From: Apostichopus californicus
Lineage: Eukaryota > Echinodermata > Holothuroidea > Aspidochirotida > Stichopodidae
DNA: 23,518 nucleotides
Reading direction: 5' to 3'
Assembly (NCBI GenBank): GCA_020650975.1
Contig: JAIPMN010003846.1
Span: forward strand, 1-23,518
In this document: positions 9,976-19,548 of the stretch, in pieces
Layout of the letters: every line of letters begins with the position of its first letter
Numbering within the stretch: position 1 is the stretch's first letter
Notes under the pieces: model-generated
What the model saw: the letters and a program-made list of their open reading frames with translations, nothing else
Told to the model about the DNA's origin: nothing
Databases searched by the model: none
Translations under genes and position numbers: made by a program

Positions 9976-10104
9976 CTTTGCTCACGTTCTCTGCATCTCT
10001 TAGTACTGTGCATTCCTCAATTTTACCAAAGCGGGTGAAGATCGCCTTGACGTCTTCTTCGGTTTGATGTTTGGCCAACATTCCTACAAATATTTTGCGG
10101 TCTT
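9976..10104 (-). CDS. CELF-like exon e2: first half of RRM2 (129 nt)
   Basis: On the minus strand the acceptor 'tttctttgtag' precedes the exon and the donor 'GTAAG' follows it. The encoded segment begins [18 protein letters not shown] and ends [13 protein letters not shown] plus one base of a glycine codon. KIFVGM is the RNP2 motif of RRM2. '[11 protein letters not shown]' is the family's helix 1 to strand 2/3 segment (human: FGNIEECTILR). The usual GPDG loop after LR is absent and replaced by DAENV. Its phases are 1 in and 1 out, matching both neighbours. RRM2 contributes to binding of UG-rich RNA; the aromatic F of RNP2 is present. The start is an internal splice junction, not a translation start. 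Confidence 0.95.
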
Positions 10105-10173
10105 CTACAAAGAAAATTTATAAAGAGGATCATTTTAAATATGTGAAAGTCCACAATATCATCTTCCCCTCTG

Positions 10174-10190
10174 CCCCCCACCCCCCCCCC
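10174..10190 (+). repeat. C run, CCCCCC-A-C10
   Basis: Six C, A and ten C precede 'tctcttccac'. It lies about 70 bases upstream (sense) of the exon e2 acceptor, so the transcript has a G run there. Confidence 0.85.
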
Positions 10191-10539
10191 TCTCTTCCAC
10201 ATGTATCCCATCTTCTGTGGATGAACAACCTAATTCATTGTATTACTCGCTGGGATTAACTCTCTGACAATAAATCAAATGGTAAATGTCACTACCGATA
10301 AACACAGAACAATAAAAGCAGTCAATTGCTGAATTTCTCTAAGAAGAAATATGGTTGTAGTTTACAAGAATATGCATTCAGGCCTTTCTTTTCAAGAAGA
10401 ACAGACACAATGACAAAAACATCAGTTGAACTGGATCTGTTCCATGATTGAAAAGAAATCCTTACAATCATCTTTGCCTTATTTTGGGAAAGATGTGGAA
10501 TCAAAAAGATTTATGAATGCTTGAATATAGATATGCACC

Positions 10540-10910
10540 ATATTCTCAAGATGATTGAAAGGAGAGTCCAAAGATCAATGCATGTTTTCGTCACTAGGGA
10601 CGAATTGCGAGTCGAGAGAAAACGCTGTCAACCTCAAATCGATGGAGATAATATCGCATATAGTATAGAATGCTATTCATAGAGAATTCTAACATGCATA
10701 CTGCATTATACAGCATAATTAGCATTTTATATTGTCTCTGTGATATATATGCAGTAGGAATAAGCAGCAGGGTTTATTAAACACACTCAATTAATCTGCA
10801 GGGTCCATCTTTACAGATGGCTAGATTAGCTATAATATATGCAAATGAGAAGGGAATTATCAAGTAAATTCTAATTAGTTTATTGAATACTAGATGCGGT
10901 CAGTCTGGTG
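10540..10910. promoter_or_regulatory. Candidate enhancer-like patch with POU octamer and homeodomain sites
   Basis: It contains a perfect POU octamer ATGCAAAT (10839-10846) and the palindromic homeodomain site CTAATTAG (10871-10878). CAATTAATC, GGATTAG-like and TAATTAGC-like cores lie nearby. There is no open frame. Such clustering is typical of neural enhancers, but AT-rich DNA generates TAAT cores often. Confidence 0.3.
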
Positions 10911-11825
10911 TATATAATAGATGTTTATGATGACTCACTCTTAGGTCTTAAACTGTTCAATATGGTAAGTTTTTAGCAATCCATCAAAAGAGCTTTTTCT
11001 TGACAAAAGTTTACTGTCCGAACGTTACCTACGTTACAAAGTGGTGTTTCACTTTGAGGTGACGCAGGGAATTAGTAGATAAAATGAAGAGGATATATTG
11101 TAAGGAAGCACAGGTAAGATACAACTTTAAAAGTAGACCATGCACATTGTATAAAGCTTCTTTGCAACTGGGGTTTTTCAAAGTGAAATCATTTGATACA
11201 AAACTTGGAAGGAAAGAAAGTCTTTTGCATTTGACTTCTGTTGGCTTCCTACCAAGGAATTTCAGAGTTGGTAAACTTTAAACATAAAAACTTCCCCTAG
11301 GTCAAACATTGGCAGCTCAATGTAAAATAACTCTTCATGCTTTCTTTACAAAAAAAAAGGAAGCAAGAGACATTGAAACTGTAAACATTCTGCACACTTC
11401 ACAAACCTTACTCCCAAGACAGAAATCTCCCAAAATTACACATATTGGTATCAAATGACACATTATTCAAAATATTTCTTTTCCATGTTTTCATGCACCC
11501 AGTTTTATGTTTTAGAGTATTCATTCACTTTGGTTTCCCAAAAGTATAATATCTCAAATACATTAGCATGAGCTATAAAGATGGAAACCCATTTCAAAAG
11601 CCTAGAAGATGATAACAACAAACAACCAAAAAAAATGGTGGTCTTTTGCAATAAACCTGATTCAAATAGACATATGAAAGAAGCCTTTATACATTCTAAT
11701 AAATGGAAGTTTACGTCACAAGGCAAGTTAATTTAACTTCTAGTTTTTGTTTAGTACGGTGACTATATTGTAAAACCTTACTCAGTATCTGTCACCAATT
11801 AACTATCGTTACATGTTAGTCCAAC

Positions 11826-11889
11826 AGCGTGTACAGAAGAAGCCCATCATGCCGAGGTCGTTTTATGTATTCAAAACCCTGTACACGCT
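11826..11889. repeat. 11-bp perfect inverted repeat with 42-base loop
   Basis: AGCGTGTACAG at 11826-11836 is the exact reverse complement of CTGTACACGCT at 11879-11889. The loop has no further strong pairing, so it does not look like a pre-miRNA. Confidence 0.8.
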
Positions 11890-11903
11890 CGGCAAAGGCT
11901 TCG

Positions 11904-11924
11904 TTAATGGAGAATTTCCATTAA
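11904..11924. repeat. 8-bp perfect hairpin, 5-base loop
   Basis: TTAATGGA, GAATT, TCCATTAA. It sits 15 bases after the preceding inverted repeat. Confidence 0.8.
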
Positions 11925-12038
11925 GGTTTTGCCTATGCCACCGCTGTGCACAATATTAGATCCGTTTTCTCTCCACATCTCCCGAATAAAATTACCCAAG
12001 GCTTATCATCCACATTCATTACAGTGAAGAGGAGAAAC

Positions 12039-12054
12039 GGTTTCTATGGCAACC
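12039..12054. promoter_or_regulatory. RFX X-box-like site
   Basis: GGTTTCTATGGCAACC is a near-perfect dyad that fits the RFX consensus (GTTNCCATRGNAAC) with a single change in the left half. RFX factors control ciliary and neural genes. Here it is intronic, so an enhancer or an unrecognised promoter is possible. Confidence 0.55.
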
Positions 12055-12599
12055 GTAATTATGGGCTGCACTTAGTGCGTGAGATGTATATGGGAGTTGC
12101 TTTATTGCACGTCGTCGAGCTATGCATGAGGATGATACAAGTTTTTCTACTTTTTATGTGTGTTGGAGATGTATATCTTTTGGCATGAATGGTTGTGCGC
12201 AAGGGTTCGACACCTGACCGAATCTATCAGAGAAGATGAATCACGTCGGTAAAGAAAACTCGTCAAGAGCTCGGCGGTTACGAGGATGACTCAAATTTCA
12301 ATGGGGAGATCCTACCATAGGACACTGCATGTAAACTATGAATAAATTATTAACTGACATATTCTGCACAGAATCATCGACAGTGCAGTTTACAACTAGA
12401 ACTAGGAGATAGCAAACATGATCCGATAAAATTAACAGAAATAATCAGTCACGTATACTGTACATGCGAAATTGCCCACTGGCAGCTTTCCGCTGGTACA
12501 GCACAATCACCGTTTTAATATTACAGATATAGATATAGGAAATTGATATTCTAGTTATCATTAAAAATTGCGACCATAAGATTTTACGTTCAAGGTAAG

Positions 12600-12840
12600 A
12601 GTGGTTGTCAACTGTATAGAGATATGCTGCAGCAGTATAGTGCCGCTAATTATGATGAAAGCAACATTCTGATTGCTTTGATACTGTACGTCCCTGTTCA
12701 TAGATCAGCTCTGCAGCACATAGCTACTGTCAGTGATGTTTGCGCACTAATTTAAAATATTCATCACGAGTTGTTCATAAATTATGCTAATTAAGAAATT
12801 ACTTTATAGATCCTTCAAGGAACACAACTATATGTATATA
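12600..12840. promoter_or_regulatory. Candidate regulatory patch with homeodomain sites
   Basis: It contains GCTAATTATG (about 12645), ATGCTAATTAA (about 12784) and other mixed motifs with little low-complexity sequence. No coding potential is visible. The call is compositional and motif-based only. Confidence 0.2.
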
Positions 12841-13242
12841 TAGTCAAGAAATGTAGTTACATGGCTTGGTTCACACTATAGGTTACTTACATGAGTGGTT
12901 TTGACAGTACATATAGCTACAATGCCGTACATATATATTGCAATGACAGTCGCCATTAAATATTTACTTACTATGGTCTGTCTCCCAAATCTCTTCCCCA
13001 ATTATCTAAATTATTTGGTCACAATTTTAAGTTGCCTTATTACTTAATACATTTTTATTCTCGATTTCGACATTAAACTAAAGCTAGAACCGTATATTAT
13101 GATAAGTTTAAAGTATTGACACAAACCTACCAATGAACTATTTATGGTGTCAAGTTCTGATAATGAATGATATCACCTTGACATTTTGGTCATTAACTGA
13201 CTAGATTTGACATATCACCTTCATTTTCATTCATCCCCTCCA

Positions 13243-13254
13243 CCCCCCCCCCCC
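13243..13254 (+). repeat. Poly(C) run, 12 bases
   Basis: It lies in a C/T-rich stretch 13228-13266 and is followed by 'ttccac'. Confidence 0.85.
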
Positions 13255-13906
13255 TTCCACTCTTCCATATTTCATTGTTTCAAATCTCATCAACAGTATA
13301 TAGTTACAATAGGGATTTTTTTCTTCTGTTTAATAGTAATGAGGGGGAAATATGCTACTTCAAGAGAAGTATCTGAACAAGAATAAAAGCAATACTATAT
13401 TCCAATGTATTCAGCGTCGTTACAAATGATGCATCACCACTGAATTTTTGGGAGAATGTTCAGATGAAAAGAAGGAATATCTGGATTGCTGTCTCTCCAC
13501 GAAACATTTGTTCTTCAGCTCTCGAGATGATTGTTAATCACTTGATGGTGACGACAGCTACTGCACAAAGTTGTAATTTATGCATAACTAAGATTAATAT
13601 ATTAATGTGTAGGTGTGTAGGTGTGAGCCTAATCAGGCTAAATGTCAGACATGTTTTAAACATGAAAACTCCAGGTATTCAAAAAGTTTTGATATAATAA
13701 TGCCAAAACGTGTCAAAAACTGTATTATTTTGGTTTAGATGTGAAAGTAAAGCACGGTTACAAGTAAACATACACTGGAAATATTCTTTTGCAAACACAG
13801 TCAGCTGCATGTATAACACAAAATACTGTACAAATCCGGTGAGTGTAGAAGGGAAAACAGTTGAAAAAAAGTCAAATGAAAAGAAGAAAGTGACTAAAGT
13901 CCTTAC

Positions 13907-13946
13907 TTTCACTGTCAGCTGGTTTAACTTGAAGTGCTCTGTTCAT
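13907..13946 (-). CDS. CELF-like exon e1: end of RRM1 and inter-RRM linker (40 nt)
   Basis: The reverse complement has a pyrimidine-rich acceptor ending 'tttttacacag', then the exon, then the donor 'GTAAGG'. It encodes MNRALQVKPADSE plus one base of the next codon. This matches the last strand of CELF RRM1 and the start of the RRM1-RRM2 linker (human proteins have MNRPIQVKPADSE). It starts in phase 0 and ends in phase 1. The last base A joins the AA of the next exon to make lysine, giving SEKDRK. The exon is a near-microexon and shorter than the vertebrate counterpart, which as I recall carries about three more residues. Proline-isoleucine of the family is replaced by alanine-leucine. The identification rests on sequence plus the correct position upstream of RRM2. 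Confidence 0.9.
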
Positions 13947-14007
13947 CTGTGTAAAAATAAAAACATGGAGAATAATCATCTCATAAAAACATCAAGGAAA
14001 TTGATTT

Positions 14008-14095
14008 GGAATGGTTGGGAGAGGAGAGTGGGGAAGGAAGAGGGGCGGAAGGGGAAGAAGTAGAGGAAAGATAGGGAAATGGGGGGGGGGCGAGG
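14008..14095 (+). repeat. Purine tract with G run
   Basis: GGAGAGG-type purine sequence ends in 10 G (14081-14090). It lies just upstream (sense) of the e1 acceptor, so the transcript has a C/U-rich block there. Confidence 0.75.
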
Positions 14096-15120
14096 TTATG
14101 GGTAGTTACTTTAAACAATCAATCAATACAACCATCTGGAAAAGAGTTTCTGAGACTTCTAGCATCTTTCAAGATGCTATGAGCCAAATAATGATGATCT
14201 CTAAACAAATAAGATTTGGTTGATTGAATAGAAGACCATTTCAGACAATATCATACTGGAAAGATATGATACCAAATACAAAATGTCACGTAGAAGATGA
14301 AAGTGTGGTAACTGCGATGAGACAGGTACAGGTAAGGAGCCACGGAAACTGGGGGTCTGCAGTACTGCTAAAAGAAATGCTATTGAGACAAAATCACATA
14401 TTACTCTTTGGAAAGATTACAAATTTCTAGCTGGAGTTGCCTATCAGAATAGAGTGGAAGGTTTTGCCCAATGAGTTTATGGTAGAGTTATGAGTCATCA
14501 GAACTGACATTGAAACTAACACTGAAGGACAATAATCTGCAATCTGATATTGCTATGCTTAGCTGTTGTTGTCTGCATGCTATTCACTTAAAAAATAACT
14601 GTCTATCTATTATTCTATGCAATGGTAGAACTCAGCAAGATGCCCCTATGGGTACATGCAGCAGGCTTTAGTAGGCAAGATTCTACCCTACCACCTGCCT
14701 TTTATTCTGGCATCTCACCATCCTTGACTGAAGCAATTAACTGCACACAAGTCGCTATAACTTCAACCACCTTGAAATTGATTTTGTCATTCTCTTTTAT
14801 TTTATTCGCTTTTGACGGTAGCGAAGTCACGTCTTTTAACGTATAACATAGGAGGAATGTGTATGTAAGCATGATCATCAAACTGAAACATGGAGAAAAC
14901 GTGACTTTGTGATGTCAGCGGAATGGCCATGACATAATGTATGGGATTGAGGGCAGTATACTAGGAACCAGGCATTCATTTATTGCCTTTGTTACTTTAA
15001 CAAGAATTATTTTACAGGAGTTCTTTTTACACTATTCACAAGAATATATTCTTTTATGCTGTATATATGGACCTGAGGTTACTGGTCACCATGGAAGGTC
15101 AATGTCAAAGGTCACTCTAT

Positions 15121-15350
15121 CAGGCGCGTAGCCAGGAATTTGCCAAGGGGGGGGGCCAAAATGTAGACAAATTTTCAGAGCCGTAGATATGGCATTGCAT
15201 ACTATCTAAGCGTAGCGCCACCATGGTTGGTGCGAAGCGTACAAGAAAATTTTGGCTCAAAATGCCTCCCAGATCGCTGGAAATGGCACTTCCCAGGCCT
15301 TGTAAGTTGCATCTTAGCATTTTCTCTTTTGAAATTACTAGTGATATCAT
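15121..15350. mobile_element. Dispersed repeat fragment ('gcgtagccagga' type)
   Basis: The segment contains 'gcgcgtagccaggaattt', a G9 run, 'gcgtagcgccaccatggttgg' and 'ggaaatggcacttcccagg'. I recall very similar sequence as a dispersed repeat in marine invertebrate genomes. It has no intact coding frame for a transposase. The minus frame ending in NSWLRA is the typical translation of this repeat's edge, not a gene. Class, boundaries and orientation are uncertain. Confidence 0.55.
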
Positions 15351-15359
15351 AAAAAAAAA

Positions 15360-15389
15360 TTTAAAAAATTTTAAAAAATTTTAAAAAAT
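15360..15389 (+). repeat. TTAAAAAATT, three tandem copies
   Basis: A 10-bp unit is repeated three times directly after the dispersed repeat, possibly its simple-sequence tail. Confidence 0.9.
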
Positions 15390-16488
15390 CGCCTGCACTC
15401 TATACACAATACAGCAATTGTGCAGATGTTGTGAGGAGATTGGTAAGTGAAGAAGCAAATTCAGCAAATTTGACAGTGATTATTTTTTATGCTATGCAGT
15501 TAATGGAGAATGCCAACATGCAAAGTTGGGTTCCCTTTAAATCTATTCCAAATGAGCAATCAAAAGACTTTTCATATTACAATTAAAAACTTTCTCTAAG
15601 GATTATAAAGATGACATTTCACCAATGCCTCCTCAGACATCATAAATCCACTATCCATTGTCGTAATCATAAGAACAGATGTCTTTTTTCTTGGTTGAAT
15701 CTCATACAATCTCCTTACACAGGTAAGAGTCCAAGGTTTAAATATATCAACAAGATATAAATCATTTACTGTCCCCCATCCTAACATAAGTACCCACTCA
15801 TGAATCTGTAGATTAATTAAGAACAGATTCCCAGCCATATCTGTATTTCCTTTACCTCCTGTGCCAACAACCTATCAATAGTTTACCTTTTTGCTCATTC
15901 TTGAGAATATATATTTTTTTTGGGAAAGAACTTGTTTCTTCTCTTTCTCATTAATTTTGTCCCATCTCTGGGACTGCTATCATTGGTAATTAAGCTTTGA
16001 TATGTAAACACTATCATCTGCTTGCAGAGCCTACTAAAGCACGACTTTGTTTGGTCAGGCTTTCGGGTTCTGGTCTCCCTCCGTCATGAGAGAGCTTGGA
16101 GAGCAAATGAAACCATTGTGGAGAACAGAGTATATCAAACAACAGAATAGATATACTGGAGTTAATAATCATACATAATGTGTAGGGCTTCTAGGAATCG
16201 AGGTTTAATCTATGACAGTTATGTATGCATATAACACTGCAACAAACCCGGTATTAGCTGCATGGTAATATAAAGTTAGGCCAATATATGCACAGGGTTT
16301 TGTTATTACATGTTTAATATTTGATGGTTGTTGGGTACAGTAGTCCAGGAGGTCTGAACAGCATTTTGTACTTGTAAATCGACTAGAGAGCTATACTCGA
16401 GTTCGTTCTTCAGGAATGCCCAGTTTATTTTTACAGTGCAAGATTCTTTCAAAAGATACAAATAAGTTATCGTGTTAGGTCGACCGAC

Positions 16489-16836
16489 TCAGCTTCAACG
16501 GTGCACATGTTACTTTGATATAATTCTTACAATTTGATTGTAGCATACTTCTATTAAAATTTAATCTGCTACGAACAATGGGACACAGGAAAAAAGAAAT
16601 TTGGCAAAAATGAAAACATTTGCAGCACAAAAATGCATCATTATTTTGGCTGTTTGGACAGCTACAAAGGTGCATGTTCCTTTGAAATAATTCTGACAAT
16701 TAGATCATAGCAGATATTTGTAAATCTAAATGGTATATATATAATCTGCTATCTGTAATTGAACAAAGGAAGAGACACATTGTTTTGCCAAAAAAATATT
16801 GCATATGAAAACTTCACTATTACATGGCATTGCCAG
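16489..16836 (+). repeat. Diverged tandem duplication, about 170-bp unit
   Basis: The first copy (16489-16660) and second (16658-16836) share, in order: ggtgca..tgtt, ctttga.ataattct.acaatt.gat, tagca.a, taatctgcta, and ttgcca/ttggca, with many substitutions and small indels. The order of shared blocks makes coincidence unlikely. Confidence 0.75.
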
Positions 16837-17639
16837 GACATAGCATTGTTAGAATGGTGTAACATTACATGTTAATGGAGACTGCAGTATTAACAGATAG
16901 TCCCAGTTGTATCTATTGCCTAATACTGCGGCTTGTTGAAATACCCAGAACTGATAGAAACTAATGAGAATGTTTAGAAAGTTTGATCTGTTTGGAGAAA
17001 TAACATTTTTCAATATTATATTTCAAATGAAGCAGTCAAAGTTTTGTGAATTTTTGTTTTTCAAAATTGTAATATTTACCATGTTCAGTGGATTTAATAC
17101 AAGGAAGTTCCATATTACTTTGCATTGTTTACACTTTCTTTTGAAAAGAAAAGTTGTTTTCATATTGAAAACGATGGGAACTGGACTGTAAAGCCTCACT
17201 CAGGCTATTCAGAAACATTAAGAAGAAAATGTTATAACTAACAATCATATTGCACTTTTTTACCTCATTTTATAACTTTGACAAGATCTGGACATTCTGT
17301 TTGATCAAATAAGAGCAAGTCAAAGTAAATTTATTGTGCTGGTTTTTTAGCAACAGTACAACTGTAACAAATGGAAATTTCACTACATGTTAAATACAAT
17401 TTCGCAACAAAACCTTAATCACAACAAGATCCTTTCTTTCAAAGATCTAATTTTTTCATTAAATTTTTTCCTTACAACCTGTTTTCATCACCTGTCAACA
17501 TTTTGAAAGTTGAGAAACTGCACACCCCAGCTTATGTATATGTGTGTAAAGAATGATTGTTGATGAAGATTGTCAGCTGCATAGAATATTCACCTGTCTT
17601 TTCAAAACACACCAAGGGTAAGAGGAGAGAAAGAAATTA

Positions 17640-17900
17640 ATTTGCCCCTGTGACGTTGAAACGACGTGGCAACTGCCATTGATGCTATCGTCGCGGAAGA
17701 GATTGGGAATGACAGAGAGCTGACGATGGCCCGATATATGCGATTGCCGTTAATGCATTCATGGGAAATGCACAGCAGTGAGACCTTACCGTCTCGTTAA
17801 GCACAAACCAATCAATGGGGTAGGAAACGGAGGTTTAATTAGAGAAGTTCGAAAGTAGGAATATATTGACGAGGAGAAATGCTTTAATGGAACAATCGGG
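17640..17900. promoter_or_regulatory. CpG-rich patch, candidate conserved element
   Basis: CpG is much denser than in the surrounding AT-rich intron (for example tgacgttgaaacgacgtgg and atcgtcgcgg). Homeodomain-like TTTAATTAGAG occurs at about 17832. All frames contain stops, so it is not an exon of any length. It could be an enhancer, a distal promoter or an old insertion. Confidence 0.3.
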
Positions 17901-18089
17901 AGAATTTTCGTCGTGTGCAGAAGGTTAATTCTTTCAATATTTGCTCAGTGTTTGCAAAAGTCCTATGAAGCATATATGATGGAAGTATGACTCAGAATTG
18001 AATGCACTGTTTAGTTTCCTTGAAAATGACCTCCCCTCAACTAATGTTCTCTTTTCAATGGTACACCATGACAGTAACCACAAACAACA

Positions 18090-18220
18090 TTATTTCCTCC
18101 CCACCCCCACCCCCCTTCCCTTCACCAAACTTTACATAATGCACAAGCATGCAAGTTCTTATCCCCTCCCCCACCCCATCTCAATTAGACCTGGCACTAA
18201 TATTTTCCTTCCAACTCCAT
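18090..18220 (+). repeat. C/T-rich low-complexity tract
   Basis: Blocks of C with A and T (18097-18125 and 18164-18180). Open frames across it are proline-rich artefacts. Confidence 0.7.
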
Positions 18221-19511
18221 AACAAAATACCTTCCGATTACACTGTCGCAAACAAACATCACTCCGAACAGGTACGTTAATCATGTCGCTCAGCAGCTTT
18301 TGTAAGTGCAAATCCAGAGTATGCATACTTTTTATAATGTCAATTTGGCCACCAGCAGAGAAAACAGGATGGGGACAGAATGACAGTGAAGTCAAACATT
18401 TACAAATAGGTCTGTTGTGTAATAACTGCAGCTTTAAAATGTAAAGCTAATATTTGCCGCCTGCATACAGACACATACAGAAATACATACAGAAATTATT
18501 GTGAAATAACGTTATTTGCAAGACGAATATAAGATAATGTCATATATTGCCAACTTTCATAGCAATGTCTAAGGGCTACTTAAGGGCAATTTACCACAGG
18601 AGGAGAACGCTATGACAGTCATAGTGTCCTTTAGAACACTACTGACATTTTCATGGTGAAGCCAATTTCCCCTGACTGATAAGTTAAGGGGTCAAATGGT
18701 GAAGTCTGGGGCATTTTAAATCTATAAATTAAGTCTATTATTAGGTCCAAAAAAGCAGGCTTGTGCAATAAATAATTATGAATTTTTAAAAACGCCCCAA
18801 CTGAAAGGTATTCCCCCATTCAAGGGAAACACACTATAAACACATTATTTTGTTGTTCACTTTCAGACCTACTTGAAACTTGGATATATCATAATAGTTT
18901 ATCTGCACTTAAAAAACTTGCAAGTGTAAAGTTAAAATATCTGTTAACTGTTTCGATATCACCAACTGCTACTACTTGTGAAAAAATAAACATGTCAAAC
19001 TATAAAATTATAGACTGATCATTTCTTCTTCCATCCAGTGTGTCAAAATCACAACTGAAAATTCTCCCTCCCTCTGTTTCTTGTTGTGTGTTAATGTATG
19101 GATGCGTGTGTGTGTGTTCTCCTCATGAATCTTGGACAAACCAAAAACCTATGCCTTCCTTTGTGATTCTAACTAATAAAAGCATCCGCCCTGCTAGAGT
19201 TCCTTCATTAATTCACTACTGGTGCGAAATGAATGATCACAGGTCAACTTCAACCAAACAAAATAATAGACTTGACTTTTCCCAATCTTTGGAATTCATT
19301 TTTATATGCCACCCCCAAAAAAGGCTTACAAGGGAATTTTATCTGAGTAAAGGTCACGTCTTATCAGTATGATTGTAAAATGTTAAACTTGCTATCAGCT
19401 TTTATGGTATTAATATACTCAGTTGCTGGTGTTTTTAACATGCTCCACTTCAATCTTCTGACTGTGGAAAATATTTGAGTCAATCCATGCATCCTCCTTA
19501 GTAAGATATAT

Positions 19512-19548
19512 GATAATAATAATAATAATGATGATGATCATCATCATT
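19512..19548. repeat. AAT/ATG triplet repeat ending in a 22-bp perfect palindrome
   Basis: AAT repeats pass into ATG repeats that meet their own reverse complement (CAT repeats). Positions 19527-19548 form a perfect palindrome centred on GATC. Confidence 0.9.

Larger units (their letters stand above)
11820..12300. promoter_or_regulatory. Candidate conserved element with hairpins and RFX X-box
   Basis: CpG is frequent here relative to the flanks. Two perfect inverted repeats lie close together (11826-11836 with 11879-11889; 11904-11924), and an X-box-like site follows at 12039-12054. The plus frame from 11946 is open for 80 codons but shows no recognisable protein. Confidence 0.35.
10105..13906 (-). 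other. Intron between e1 and e2
   Basis: This 3,802-nt intron splits the lysine codon before DRKIFVG. It contains three patches that look like regulatory or conserved elements (10540-10910, 11820-12300, 12600-12840), C runs at 10174-10190 and 13243-13254, and otherwise AT-rich filler. I found no exon-like segment with both splice sites. Confidence 0.85.
227..13946 (-). other. CELF/Bruno-like gene, partial, five exons
   Basis: This is the span of the supported exons of one minus-strand gene: 13946-13907, 10104-9976, 6262-6192, 2200-2039 and 419-227. Joined, they give about 198 codons with no stop and consistent phases (1, 1, 0, 0, 1). CELF proteins are nuclear/cytoplasmic regulators of splicing, translation and mRNA decay. 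They bind UG-rich RNA through two N-terminal RRMs and one C-terminal RRM. Here the tail of RRM1, the whole of RRM2 and the first part of the linker are visible. The 'SLVVKLAETEKER' and 'YTQALMQQQ' stretches match the CELF3-6/Bruno-3 type; CELF1/2, as I recall them, have 'VVKFADTQKDKE' there. Most of RRM1, the rest of the linker and RRM3 are missing because the window ends. Which member of the CELF3-6 group it is cannot be decided. Confidence 0.93.

Noticed and set aside
11826..11889. Possible pre-miRNA hairpin
   Set aside because: Only the 11-bp base of the stem pairs; the 42-base loop does not extend it.
15120..15350. Minus-strand 76-codon frame (ends ANSWLRA)
   Set aside because: It lies entirely within a dispersed repeat fragment; such translation is typical of the repeat edge.
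15596..15838. Minus-strand 80-codon frame (MAGNLFLINLQ...)
   Set aside because: Some protein-like look, but no known motif, no supported splice sites, and not in CELF context; could be a decayed mobile-element remnant.
19040..19372. Plus-strand 110-codon frame, among the longest non-repeat frames
   Set aside because: Opposite strand to the gene, no family motif, crosses a GTGTGTG run; length is compatible with chance.
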